Source of the DNA: Clostridiales bacterium
Lineage (GTDB): Bacteria; Bacillota; Clostridia; Christensenellales; UBA1242
Assembly: GCA_003522085.1 (NCBI GenBank)
Contig: DPGI01000001.1
Location: forward strand, 4,685-31,457
Direction: 5' to 3'
Length of the DNA: 26,773 bases
The notes below the pieces were generated by a model. It was given only the letters and a program-made list of their open reading frames with translations, ran no database searches and was not told the origin of the DNA. Numbering within the stretch: position 1 is the first letter of the stretch; each line of letters starts with the position of its first letter. The position numbers and the translations under genes are program-made. This document shows, piece after piece, positions 6,736 to 14,484 of this stretch.

Positions 6736-7404
6736 ATGGGACAAAAAGTTAGTCCAATTGGATTCAGACTTGGTGTAAACAAAGAATGGAACTCAACTTG
6801 GTATGCAAAGAAACAAGATTTTGCTCCAAATCTTTTAGAAGACCAAAAGGTTAAGAAGTTTATTAAACAAAAATACGCTTCTTGCTCAATTTCAAGAATT
6901 ACAATTGAAAGAACAGAAAACAAACTTATCGTTGATATCTACACTGCTAAACCTGGTATGATCATCGGGGCTAAAGGTGCTGGAATTGAAACAATCAAAA
7001 AAGAAATTTCAAAGATTATCAGACCTGTTAAATTGCTCGTTATCAATGTTAAAGAAGTTAAAAAACCTGACCTTGATGCAACACTTGTTGCTGAAGGAAT
7101 CGCTTCTCAACTTGAAAAACGTGTTCAATGGAGAAGAGCATTAAAGATGGCTCTCCAAAAAGTTATGAAGGCTGGTGCTAAAGGATGTAAAGTTCAAGTT
7201 GGCGGAGTTTTAGACGGAGCTAACACACTTCACAGATCTGAACACTATATGGAAGGAACTCTTCCTCTTCACACACTCAGGGCTGACATCGATTATGGCA
7301 CGGCTGCTGCTTACACAAACTATGGTAAGCTTGGCGTTAAGTGCTGGATTTATAAGGGAGACATTCTTCCTGTAAAGTCGTCTGATAAAGGAGGACAAGA
7401 ATAA
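6736..7404 (+). CDS. rpsC: 30S ribosomal protein S3
   Basis: 222 residues. S3 is at the mRNA entry channel and helps unwind mRNA. The start MGQKVSPIGFRLG, a type II KH domain with the GMIIGAKGAGIE loop (about 75-86), and the C-terminal domain (LDGANTLHRSEHYMEGTLPLHTLRADIDYG, split here by reading, about 157-186) match the family. The stop overlaps the rplP ATG as TAATG. Confidence 0.97.
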   Translation: MGQKVSPIGFRLGVNKEWNSTWYAKKQDFAPNLLEDQKVKKFIKQKYASCSISRITIERTENKLIVDIYTAKPGMIIGAKGAGIETIKKEISKIIRPVKLLVINVKEVKKPDLDATLVAEGIASQLEKRVQWRRALKMALQKVMKAGAKGCKVQVGGVLDGANTLHRSEHYMEGTLPLHTLRADIDYGTAAAYTNYGKLGVKCWIYKGDILPVKSSDKGGQE

Positions 7405-7847
7405 TGTTAATGCCAAAGAGAGTTAAAAGAAGAAAGGTTTTCAGAGGCAGAATGACTGGTAAAGCTATGAGAGGTAACACTGTTGCTTACGGACAATATG
7501 GTCTTATGGCAATGGAACCTTGCTGGCTTAAATCTAACCAAATCGAAGCAGCCAGAATTGCTATGACTCGTCATATCAAACGTGGTGGTAAAGTTTGGAT
7601 TAAAATTTTCCCAGACAAACCTGTTTCTAAGAAACCACTCGGAACAAGAATGGGTTCAGGTAAAGGTGCTCCAGAATTCTGGGTAGCAGTTGTTAAACCT
7701 GGCAGAATTCTTTTCGAAATCGAAGGTGTTTCGGAAGAACTTGCTCGTGAAGCAATCAGACTTGCTGGACACAAACTTCCTTGCAAAACAAAATTCGTAA
7801 AGAAGGAAGGAATCCCAGCAGAAGGTGGTGAGAAAGATGAAAATTAG
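7404..7847 (+). CDS. rplP: 50S ribosomal protein L16
   Basis: 147 residues. L16 organises the A-site tRNA region of the 50S. Start LMPKRVKRRKVFRG and the conserved GSGKGAPEFWVAVVKPG loop (about 84-100) are present. A short acidic tail (EGGEKDEN) makes it slightly longer than many homologues; it overlaps the beginning of rpmC by 11 nt, which may explain the tail. Confidence 0.97.
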   Translation: MLMPKRVKRRKVFRGRMTGKAMRGNTVAYGQYGLMAMEPCWLKSNQIEAARIAMTRHIKRGGKVWIKIFPDKPVSKKPLGTRMGSGKGAPEFWVAVVKPGRILFEIEGVSEELAREAIRLAGHKLPCKTKFVKKEGIPAEGGEKDEN

Positions 7848-8055
7848 TGAAATCAAATCATTAAGCGTTGCAGAACTTAATGCTAGAGTAAAAGAACTTA
7901 ATATGGAACTTTTCAATCTTCGTTTTTCGAACGCTTCTAGAAACCTTGCAAACCCTGTTCAAATTAGAAACGTGAAAAGAGAAATTGCAAGAGTTAAAAC
8001 AGTTATTAGAGAAAAAGAATTATCTTCTGCAAACGGAGGTTACGATGGAAAGTAG
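7837..8055 (+). CDS. rpmC: 50S ribosomal protein L29
   Basis: 72 residues from the ATG at 7837. L29 lies beside the tunnel exit next to L23. The pattern is the family's two-helix hairpin: MKISEIKSLSVAELN, ELFNLRFSNASRNL, and RNVKREIARVKTVIRE. A GTG four codons upstream (7825) is possible, but the family normally begins at MK and AAGGTGG is well placed for the ATG. Overlaps rplP by 11 nt and rpsQ by 11 nt. Confidence 0.93.
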   Translation: MKISEIKSLSVAELNARVKELNMELFNLRFSNASRNLANPVQIRNVKREIARVKTVIREKELSSANGGYDGK

Positions 8056-8305
8056 AAATTCAAGACTTACAAGAACTGGCGTTGTAGTTAGCGCTGGCAA
8101 AATGGATAAAACCATTGTAGTTTCAGTAACTTCAAGAGTTAACCATCCAATTTACAAAAAAGTCGTTCATAAATCAAAAAAATTCAAAGTTCACGATGAA
8201 AACAATGAGTGCGGAATTGGTGATACAGTTCAAATCATGGAAACCAGACCACTCTCAAAAGACAAGTACTATCGTCTTGTTAAAATCATCGAGAAAGCAA
8301 AGTAG
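8045..8305 (+). CDS. rpsQ: 30S ribosomal protein S17
   Basis: 86 residues from ATG 8045. S17 is a primary 16S-binding OB-fold protein. RLTRTGVVVSAGKMDKTIVV, HPIYKKVVHKSKKFKVHDE, GIGDTVQIMETRPLSKDK match. The start is decided by GGAGG at 8035-8039 and the family N-terminus; a longer reading from 7985 would only translate the end of rpmC in another frame. Confidence 0.95.
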   Translation: MESRNSRLTRTGVVVSAGKMDKTIVVSVTSRVNHPIYKKVVHKSKKFKVHDENNECGIGDTVQIMETRPLSKDKYYRLVKIIEKAK

Positions 8306-8314
8306 GAGGGCAAT

Positions 8315-8683
8315 ATGATTCAACCTCAAACAAGATTAAAAGTTGCTGACAACACTGGCGCTAAAGAAATCATGTGCATTCGTGTGCTTGGTGGATCTTT
8401 TAGAAGAAGTGGAAACATCGGCGACATTATTGTTGCTTCTGTTAAAAAAGCTATTCCTGGCGGATCTGTTAAAAAGGGAGACGTTGTGAAAGCTGTTATC
8501 GTTCGTTCATCAAAAGGACTTCGTCGTCCTGATGGATCACACATTCGCTTTGATGACAATGCCGCAGTCATCATTGATAATCAAAAACAACCTAAAGGAA
8601 CACGTGTTTTCGGGCCTATCGCTAGAGAACTTCGTGATAAGGGTTATATGAAAATTATTTCCCTTGCTCCAGAAGTTATATAA
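8315..8683 (+). CDS. rplN: 50S ribosomal protein L14
   Basis: 122 residues, exactly the family length. L14 forms an intersubunit bridge and is the docking site of RsfS. MIQPQTRLKVADNTGAKEI, GDIIVASVKKAIPGG, RFDDNAAVIID and GTRVFGPIARELRD are standard. Nine nt after rpsQ. Confidence 0.98.
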   Translation: MIQPQTRLKVADNTGAKEIMCIRVLGGSFRRSGNIGDIIVASVKKAIPGGSVKKGDVVKAVIVRSSKGLRRPDGSHIRFDDNAAVIIDNQKQPKGTRVFGPIARELRDKGYMKIISLAPEVI

Positions 8684-8695
8684 GGAGATTAGAAC

Positions 8696-9154
8696 ATGAA
8701 CATTAAAAAAGGTGACAACGTTTTAGTTATTGCGGGAAAAGACAAAGGTAAAACTGGAAAAGTTTTAGATGTTAATCCAAAAACTAACAAAGTTACAGTT
8801 GAAAATGTCAATGTAGTAACAAAACATCAAAAACCTAGATCTCAACAAGATAAAGGCGGCATTATCAAAAAGACTGCTCCTATGGAAGCATCAAACACTA
8901 TGGTTGTTTGCCCAAATTGTGGCAAAGCAACACGTGTTGCTCACACTGAAGTGAACGGTAAAAACGTTAGAACTTGCAAGAAGTGTGGAGCAAGCCTCGA
9001 CAAAGAATTTGCAAAAACTGTTAAAAAAGAGGCAAAAAAAGCAGTAAAAACAGCAAAAAAAGCTGAAATTACTGAAAATAACGCAGAAGACGCAGAAGTT
9101 AAACCTGCTAAAACTGCAACCAAAAAGTCGAAAGAAACTGCTCAAGTTAAGTAA
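8696..9154 (+). CDS. rplX: 50S ribosomal protein L24, zinc type with long basic tail
   Basis: 152 residues against about 105 in most bacteria. L24 starts 50S assembly. The N-terminal KOW motif (KKGDNVLVIAGKDKGKTGKVL, roughly 4-24, described not quoted further) and KTAPMEASNTMV identify it. Cys72, Cys75, Cys94 and Cys97 (CPNC, CKKC) form a zinc ribbon found in some but not all L24 proteins. Residues about 105-152 form a repetitive Lys/Ala tail interrupted by an acidic patch, likely disordered and rRNA- or surface-associated. The tail is coded by A-rich DNA and stays in frame to the stop. Confidence 0.95.
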   Translation: MNIKKGDNVLVIAGKDKGKTGKVLDVNPKTNKVTVENVNVVTKHQKPRSQQDKGGIIKKTAPMEASNTMVVCPNCGKATRVAHTEVNGKNVRTCKKCGASLDKEFAKTVKKEAKKAVKTAKKAEITENNAEDAEVKPAKTATKKSKETAQVK

Positions 9155-9165
9155 GGAGAGTTGTT

Positions 9166-9717
9166 ATGGCAAAAGAAACAAATAGAATGGTTAAACTTTA
9201 TAAAGAACAAGTTGTTCCTGCTCTTACTGCTGAGTTTGGTTACAAAAATGTTAACGAAGTTCCAAAACTTGTTAAGATTGTTGTTAACGCAGGGCTCGGT
9301 GATGTAAAAAGCAATTCAAAAAGCTTCAACATCGCTCTTGAAGAACTTGCAGTAATCACCGGACAAAAGCCTGTTGCAACCGTTGCTAAAAAATCAATTT
9401 CAAATTTCTCATTGAGAGAAGGACAAAAGGTTGGAGCAAAGGTAACTTTGAGAGGAGATATTATGTATGAGTTCTTTGACAGACTTGTATCAATCGCTCT
9501 TCCTAGAGTTAGAGACTTCCACGGTGTGTCTGATAAAGCATTTGACGGAAGAGGAAATTACTCTCTCGGAATCAAAGAACAACTTATTTTTCCAGAAATT
9601 TCATATGACAAAATCGAGAAAATCAGAGGCTTTGATATTTGCTTTGTAACAACTGCAAAGACAGATGCTGAAAGCAAGGCATTACTTAAGGCACTTGGAA
9701 TGCCTTTTAGCAAGTAG
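9166..9717 (+). CDS. rplE: 50S ribosomal protein L5
   Basis: 183 residues. L5 binds 5S rRNA and contacts P-site tRNA. Family landmarks are KIVVNAGLGD, ITGQKPVATVAKKSISNF, the GAKVTLRG strand, LPRVRDFHGVS and the end FVTTAKTDAESKALLKALGMPF. SD AAGGAG before the ATG. Usual length and position. Confidence 0.97.
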   Translation: MAKETNRMVKLYKEQVVPALTAEFGYKNVNEVPKLVKIVVNAGLGDVKSNSKSFNIALEELAVITGQKPVATVAKKSISNFSLREGQKVGAKVTLRGDIMYEFFDRLVSIALPRVRDFHGVSDKAFDGRGNYSLGIKEQLIFPEISYDKIEKIRGFDICFVTTAKTDAESKALLKALGMPFSK

Positions 9718-9726
9718 AGGTGAAAT

Positions 9727-9912
9727 ATGGCAAAAAAAGCACTTATTCAAAAACAACAAAAACCAGCCAAATATAAAACTAGAGAATACACTCGTTGCAG
9801 CCTTTGCGGCAGACCTCATGCGGTTCTTAAAAAATATGGAATCTGCAGAGTATGCTTCAGAGAACTTGCAAACAAGGGTGAAATCCCTGGCGTAAAAAAG
9901 GCTAGCTGGTAA
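9727..9912 (+). CDS. rpsN: 30S ribosomal protein S14, zinc type (type Z)
   Basis: 61 residues, the short zinc form. S14 lies in the 30S head. Cys24, Cys27, Cys40 and Cys43 form the zinc site (CSLC, CRVC), and FRELANKGEIPGVKKASW is the normal end. The zinc-type form in the main operon is the Gram-positive pattern; a zinc-free paralogue may exist elsewhere in zinc-limited species but is not in this window. Confidence 0.97.
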   Translation: MAKKALIQKQQKPAKYKTREYTRCSLCGRPHAVLKKYGICRVCFRELANKGEIPGVKKASW

Positions 9913-9922
9913 GGAGGAAGAA

Positions 9923-10324
9923 ATGGTAGTATCAACAGATTCAATCGCAGATATGCTTACAAGAATCAGAAATGCGCTCAAAGTTAAACACGTTGACGTT
10001 TGCGTTCCTGCTTCAAAAGAAAAGGTTGCGATCGCTAAAATCCTCCTTGATGAAGGTTACATCAACGCTTACGAAGTTAAATCAAACGGAAAGTTTGACG
10101 ACATCATTATCACTTTGAAGTATGATGAAGAAGGAGCAAGCGTTATTCAAGGTCTTAAAAGAATTTCAAAACCAGGTCTTAGAGTTTATGCTCAAGCAGA
10201 TAAAATTCCATATGTTATCAGCGGACTTGGCGTTGCAATAATCTCAACAAACAAAGGAATAGTTACTGACAAAACTGCAAGAAGTTTGAATGTTGGTGGT
10301 GAAGTCCTTGCGTTTGTGTGGTAG
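9923..10324 (+). CDS. rpsH: 30S ribosomal protein S8
   Basis: 133 residues. S8 binds helix 21 of 16S rRNA and in E. coli represses the spc operon. TDSIADMLTRIRNA, the LKRISKPGLRVYA segment and the conserved GLGVAIISTNKGIVTDKTAR region near the C-terminus are present. AAGGAGG precedes the ATG. Confidence 0.97.
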   Translation: MVVSTDSIADMLTRIRNALKVKHVDVCVPASKEKVAIAKILLDEGYINAYEVKSNGKFDDIIITLKYDEEGASVIQGLKRISKPGLRVYAQADKIPYVISGLGVAIISTNKGIVTDKTARSLNVGGEVLAFVW

Positions 10325-10333
10325 GAGGTCATC

Positions 10334-10882
10334 ATGTCAAGAATTGGTAATAAGCACATAATCGTTCCACAAGGCGTTAATGTATCATTTAATGATGGCG
10401 TTATCACAGTTACTGGACCTAAAGGAACACTTTCTCAAACTATTGACAAAGTAATCCTTCCAAAAATTGAAGCAAATGTTATCACATTTGTTAAACACAA
10501 CAATGAACAAGAAACAGATGCTAAACAAGGACTTTACAGAGCTCTTGTTGCTAACATGATTAAAGGTGTTAGCGAAGGTTTTGAAAAAAGCCTCGTAATC
10601 AACGGTGTAGGTTATAAAGCACAAGTTAGCGGAAGAAAATTACAACTTGGACTTGGATATTCACATCCAATCGAAGTTGAAATTCCTGCTGACCTTAACG
10701 TTGTTTGCCCATCTGTTACTGAAATCAAAGTTTCAGGAATTGACAAACAAAGAGTTGGTCAATTTGCGTCAAACATCCGCGACTTTAGACCTGTAGAACC
10801 ATATCACGCATATGGTGTTAGATACAGTGATGAAGTTGTAGTAAGAAAAGTCGGAAAAGCTGCTGGTAAAGGCAAGAAGTAA
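10334..10882 (+). CDS. rplF: 50S ribosomal protein L6
   Basis: 182 residues. L6 is near the sarcin-ricin loop and is needed for 50S maturation. MSRIGNKHI start, VTGPKGTLSQ, the second-domain VNGVGYKAQVSGRKLQLGLGYSH (around residues 88-110) and RDFRPVEPYHAYGVRY match the family. C-terminal Lys/Gly-rich tail is usual. Confidence 0.97.
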   Translation: MSRIGNKHIIVPQGVNVSFNDGVITVTGPKGTLSQTIDKVILPKIEANVITFVKHNNEQETDAKQGLYRALVANMIKGVSEGFEKSLVINGVGYKAQVSGRKLQLGLGYSHPIEVEIPADLNVVCPSVTEIKVSGIDKQRVGQFASNIRDFRPVEPYHAYGVRYSDEVVVRKVGKAAGKGKK

Positions 10883-10893
10883 GGAGCATAAGT

Positions 10894-11262
10894 ATGATTA
10901 GCGTTAAAGATAAAAATGAAGAAAGAAAAGTTCGTCATGCTAGAGTTAGAAAACACATTTCTGGCACTGCTGCTAGACCAAGACTTTGTGTTTACAAGTC
11001 TTTGAAAAGCATCTATGCTCAAGTTATTGACGATGAAAGAGGTGCTACAATCGTTAGTGCTTCAACACTTGATAAAGACCTTGCATCAAGCCTTGAAGGT
11101 AAAACAAAATCAGAACAAGCTAAGGTTGTTGGTGAAGCTATCGCTAAGAAAGCTATCGCTGCTAAAATCAAAGAAGTTGTTTTTGATAGAGGTGGATACC
11201 TTTACACTGGCAGAGTTGCAGCTCTTGCAGAAGGCGCTAGAAGTGCCGGCTTAAAGTTTTAG
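10894..11262 (+). CDS. rplR: 50S ribosomal protein L18
   Basis: 122 residues. L18 binds 5S rRNA with L5 in the central protuberance. RHARVRKHISGTAARPRL, VYKSLKSIYAQVIDD and the end VFDRGGYLYTGRVAALAEGAR are family hallmarks. A little ahead of it, MISVKDKNEE is a slightly unusual short acidic start. Normal gene order. Confidence 0.97.
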   Translation: MISVKDKNEERKVRHARVRKHISGTAARPRLCVYKSLKSIYAQVIDDERGATIVSASTLDKDLASSLEGKTKSEQAKVVGEAIAKKAIAAKIKEVVFDRGGYLYTGRVAALAEGARSAGLKF

Positions 11263-11271
11263 GAGGATAGA

Positions 11272-11811
11272 ATGGAAGAAGTTAAAAAAGACAAGAAATT
11301 CGAACCAAAACCTAGAGAACGTCGCGCTCCTAGAGAAGAAAGCGAATTCGAGAAAAAACTCGTTTGCGTTAGAAGAGTTAACAAAACTGTTAAAGGTGGA
11401 CGTACTCTTCGTTTCTCAGCTTTAGTTGTTGTTGGAGATGGGAAAAACAACGTTGGAATCGGAATTGGCAAAGCTATGGAAGTTCCAGCTGCTATCGACA
11501 AAGCAACAAGTGCTGCTAGAAAAAATATGCATTTGATCCGTGTTGTAGATGGAACTATTCCTCATGAAATCATTGGAAAGTTTGGTTCATCTGAAATCTT
11601 AATGCTTCCTGCTAAACCTGGTACTGGAGTTATCGCCGGCGGCGCAGCTCGTGCAGTTATCGAACTTGCAGGCATTAAAGATATCGTTACTAAAATTCAC
11701 GGCTCAACAAACAAAATCAACGCCGTAAAAGCAACAATGAACGGCCTTACAGCTCTTCGCACACGTGAAGAAATCGCCGCTCGCCGTGGCAAAAACCCAG
11801 AGGAAATATAG
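11272..11811 (+). CDS. rpsE: 30S ribosomal protein S5
   Basis: 179 residues. S5 supports decoding accuracy and mRNA unwinding. The charged N-terminal extension of about 25 residues (KKDKKFEPKPRERRAPREE) precedes the double-stranded RNA-binding domain (VCVRRVNKTVKGGRTLRFSA) and the GHGTGIGKA-type GIGIGKAMEVP loop; the C-terminal domain has GTGVIAGGAARAVIELAG. The extension makes it longer than the common ~166 residues. Confidence 0.97.
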   Translation: MEEVKKDKKFEPKPRERRAPREESEFEKKLVCVRRVNKTVKGGRTLRFSALVVVGDGKNNVGIGIGKAMEVPAAIDKATSAARKNMHLIRVVDGTIPHEIIGKFGSSEILMLPAKPGTGVIAGGAARAVIELAGIKDIVTKIHGSTNKINAVKATMNGLTALRTREEIAARRGKNPEEI

Positions 11812-11820
11812 GAGGCAGAC

Positions 11821-12006
11821 ATGGCAGATAAAACTATAAAAGTGACTTGGGTTAAAAGCACAATCGGATATAACAAAAAACAAGCTAAAATAGTCGAAGC
11901 ATTAGGCTTTAAAAAACTTGGCCAAACAAGAATTTTGCCTGACAATGCTAGCATAAGAGGAAGCATCTTCGCCGTTAAACATTTGTTTAAGGTTGAAGAA
12001 GAGTAG
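11821..12006 (+). CDS. rpmD: 50S ribosomal protein L30
   Basis: 61 residues, the bacterial short form. L30 lies near 5S rRNA. IKVTWVKSTIGYNKKQAKIVEALGF and the VKHLFKVEE end are typical (quoted in part). The gene is missing from several bacterial groups; presence agrees with a Bacillota assignment. Confidence 0.95.
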   Translation: MADKTIKVTWVKSTIGYNKKQAKIVEALGFKKLGQTRILPDNASIRGSIFAVKHLFKVEEE

Positions 12007-12015
12007 GAGGAAATT

Positions 12016-12462
12016 ATGCAAATAGGAGATCTTAAACCTGCTGCTGGCGCTACTACAAAAAAAGTTAGAGTCGGCCGTGGAATCGGAAGTGGCATTGGCA
12101 AAACAAGTGGTAGAGGCCACAAAGGTCAAAATGCTAGAAGTGGGGGTGGAGTTAAAGCCGGATTTGAAGGCGGAAACATTCCACTTATCCGTAAAATCCC
12201 AATCAGAGGATTTAACAATAAAAACTTCAAGAAAGTTTACTCAACAATCAACGTTGGTGACCTTGATGTTTTAGAAGCTAATTCAGAAGTTGATATCAAT
12301 TTCCTTTATGAAAACCGTTTCATTGGAAAGATTGAACCTTATGGATTAAAAGTGCTTGGAAATGGAGAGATTACAAAACCTCTTACCATTAAAGCAAGCA
12401 AAGTTACAGCTGCTGCTAGAGAAAAAATCGAAAAAGTAGGCGGAAAAATAATCGAGGAGTAA
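12016..12462 (+). CDS. rplO: 50S ribosomal protein L15
   Basis: 148 residues. L15 is a late-assembly 50S protein. The Gly/Arg-rich N-terminal part (GRGIGSGIGKTSGRGHKGQ) and FEGGNIPLIRKIPIRGFNN are diagnostic; the globular C-terminal part ends KIEKVGGKIIEE. Only 4 nt separate it from secY. Confidence 0.97.
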   Translation: MQIGDLKPAAGATTKKVRVGRGIGSGIGKTSGRGHKGQNARSGGGVKAGFEGGNIPLIRKIPIRGFNNKNFKKVYSTINVGDLDVLEANSEVDINFLYENRFIGKIEPYGLKVLGNGEITKPLTIKASKVTAAAREKIEKVGGKIIEE

Positions 12463-12466
12463 GGTT

Positions 12467-13774
12467 ATGTTTAAAACCCTTTTCAGCGCTTTCAAAATTA
12501 AAGATGTAAGAAGAAAATTGTTGTTGACACTTCTTCTTCTTTTCATCTATCGTCTTGGATGCTGGTTGCCAATTCCAGGCTTTGATATTTCAGCAATCTT
12601 GGGAGAAAACAACAATTTATCAAATAGTTTCAGCATTTTCGGCGTTATGAATATGATAAGCGGTAATGCTTTGCAAAATTGTTCTGTGCTCGCTCTTGGC
12701 GTGTCACCTTACATTACTGCAAGCATTGTTATTCAACTTTTAACAATCGCTATTCCTGCTTTGGAAAGACTTTCAAAGCAAGGCGAAGACGGAAGAAGAA
12801 AAATCAATTTATACACTCGTATCGCTGCTTTGGTGCTTTCAATAGCGCAAGCAGTTGGTATTGTTGTAGCATATAAAGATGGTCTTGATGTCGGCAACGC
12901 TCTTTGGAGTGGTGCTCCTACTTGGCTTATCGGACTTGGTGTTGTGCTCATCCTTGTTGCGGGAGGTATGTTCACAGTTTGGCTTGGAGAAAGAATCACT
13001 GATCTTGGAATCGGAAACGGCATGAGCTTGCTCATTTTCGTTGGTATCCTTTCATCAAGTGCAAGTTCATTCGCTCAAGGTATCAAACTTGCAACACAAG
13101 ACATCACAACTATCTGGACTCTTGTAATCTATGTAGTTGCTGTTATCTTAATCTTTGGACTTATTGTTTTTGTAGACAATGCAGAAAGAAAAGTTCCAAT
13201 TCAATATGCTAAACAAATCAAGGGAAGAAAAATGTATGGCGGACAAAGCACATCTATTCCTATTAAAGTGAATGGATCGGGCGTTATGCCAATCATCTTC
13301 GCAAGTGCATTGCTCACTTTCCCACAAATGATTATTTCAATCTTCTGGCCAGAATCAACTTGGTATCAACAATACCTTGGAACAAATTCTTGGCTTTACA
13401 TCGTGCTTTTAGCACTGCTTATTTTGGCATTCTCATTCTTCTATGCTCAAATAACATTCAATCCAGAAGATGTAAGCAAACGTATTCAACAACATGGTGG
13501 ATTTATCACAGGTATTCGTCCTGGAAAACCAACCGCAGAATATTTGAAGAAAATTTCAAGAAGAATCACATTATTTGGCGCAATTTTCTTAGCATTTATT
13601 GCGTTGATCCCATCTCTTGCTTTTAAGGCAATAGGTGACAACACAAGTTGGGGAGTGCTGTTGAATGCATTCAGCGCAACTGGTCTTATGATCTTGGTTA
13701 GCGTTGCTCTTGAATTTGACAAACAACTCGAAGCACAAATGCTTATGAGAAACTATAAAGGTTTCTTAGACTAA
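12467..13774 (+). CDS. secY: Preprotein translocase channel subunit SecY
   Basis: 435 residues, ten predicted transmembrane segments. SecY is the protein-conducting channel of the Sec system, working with SecE, SecG and SecA. RLGCWLPIPGFD follows the first helix; ALGVSPYITASIVIQLL lies around the lateral-gate helix 2; ERKVPIQYAKQIKGRKMYGG is the large cytosolic loop; and NPEDVSKRIQQHGGFITGIR (about 331-350) is the SecA/ribosome-binding loop. SD GAGGAG overlaps the end of rplO. A strong hairpin follows before adk. Confidence 0.97.
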   Translation: MFKTLFSAFKIKDVRRKLLLTLLLLFIYRLGCWLPIPGFDISAILGENNNLSNSFSIFGVMNMISGNALQNCSVLALGVSPYITASIVIQLLTIAIPALERLSKQGEDGRRKINLYTRIAALVLSIAQAVGIVVAYKDGLDVGNALWSGAPTWLIGLGVVLILVAGGMFTVWLGERITDLGIGNGMSLLIFVGILSSSASSFAQGIKLATQDITTIWTLVIYVVAVILIFGLIVFVDNAERKVPIQYAKQIKGRKMYGGQSTSIPIKVNGSGVMPIIFASALLTFPQMIISIFWPESTWYQQYLGTNSWLYIVLLALLILAFSFFYAQITFNPEDVSKRIQQHGGFITGIRPGKPTAEYLKKISRRITLFGAIFLAFIALIPSLAFKAIGDNTSWGVLLNAFSATGLMILVSVALEFDKQLEAQMLMRNYKGFLD

Positions 13775-13785
13775 TACGGCTATTT

Positions 13786-13809
13786 CAACGAGAGGCTTGC
13801 CTCTCGTTG
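13786..13809 (+). promoter_or_regulatory. Strong hairpin between secY and adk
   Basis: CAACGAGAGG (13786-13795) pairs perfectly with CCTCTCGTTG (13800-13809) around the 4-nt loop CTTG. No T run follows, so it is not a standard terminator. It lies in the only long gap (77 nt) inside the cluster and may act as an RNA processing or stability element that changes the ratio of upstream to downstream products. Confidence 0.7.
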
Positions 13810-13851
13810 TGAAAAGCATAAATTGGGCAAACCCATTAAAAGGAATAACTT

Positions 13852-14484
13852 ATGAAACTTATTCTGTTAGGTGCCGCTGGTAGCGGGAAAGGAACGCTGG
13901 CAAAACAAATTTCTGCCGATTTTCATATCCCACAAATCTCAACAGGCGATTTATTCAGGGAAATCGTTAAGAGTGGCAGCGAACTTGGCGAATTGGTGAA
14001 AAGTTATATCAATAAAGGGAACCTTGTTCCTAACGAAGTTACTTTCAAAGTCCTGCAAAACAGGCTTAAGAAAAGCGATTGCAAAAACGGATATATTTTA
14101 GACGGTTTTCCAAGAACTCTTCAACAAGCCGAAATGCTCGCAAAGTTGACAGAAATTGATGTTGTCATCAGTCTCGAACTTGGTTTTGCAGAACTTGAAA
14201 AACGACTTGTTAGTCGCAGATTATGCCCAAGCTGTGGAGAAATCGACAACACAAACCATGCGGGATATAATGGCAAGTGCAGAAAATGCTCCGCAACACT
14301 GTTTCAGCGTGATGACGATAAACCTGAAGCAATAAAGACTCGTCTGGAAGTTTATAAATCACAAGTCGCACCACTTATAAACTTCTACGGTGATAAAGTG
14401 CAAAGTGTTTCAAGTTCTGGCACGCCAGACGAAACATACTCGCGCGTAAAAACTTTTTTAAAGGATTTGGAGGCAAAAAATTGA
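13852..14484 (+). CDS. adk: Adenylate kinase, zinc LID type
   Basis: 210 residues. Interconverts ATP + AMP and 2 ADP in the cytosol. P-loop GAAGSGKGT at 7-15 (Ala-Gly-Ser replaces the commoner Pro-Gly-Ala), STGDLFRE AMP site at 30-37, DGFPRTLQQA at 84-93. Cys125, Cys128, Cys143 and Cys146 form the structural zinc site in the LID, common in Gram-positive enzymes. Follows secY by 77 nt with SD AAAGGA. Its TGA overlaps the TTG start of map. Confidence 0.96.
   Translation: MKLILLGAAGSGKGTLAKQISADFHIPQISTGDLFREIVKSGSELGELVKSYINKGNLVPNEVTFKVLQNRLKKSDCKNGYILDGFPRTLQQAEMLAKLTEIDVVISLELGFAELEKRLVSRRLCPSCGEIDNTNHAGYNGKCRKCSATLFQRDDDKPEAIKTRLEVYKSQVAPLINFYGDKVQSVSSSGTPDETYSRVKTFLKDLEAKN

Noticed and set aside
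7985..8044. Longer rpsQ start inside rpmC
   Set aside because: The added residues are the out-of-frame rpmC end; GGAGG at 8035-8039 and the S17 N-terminus point to 8045.
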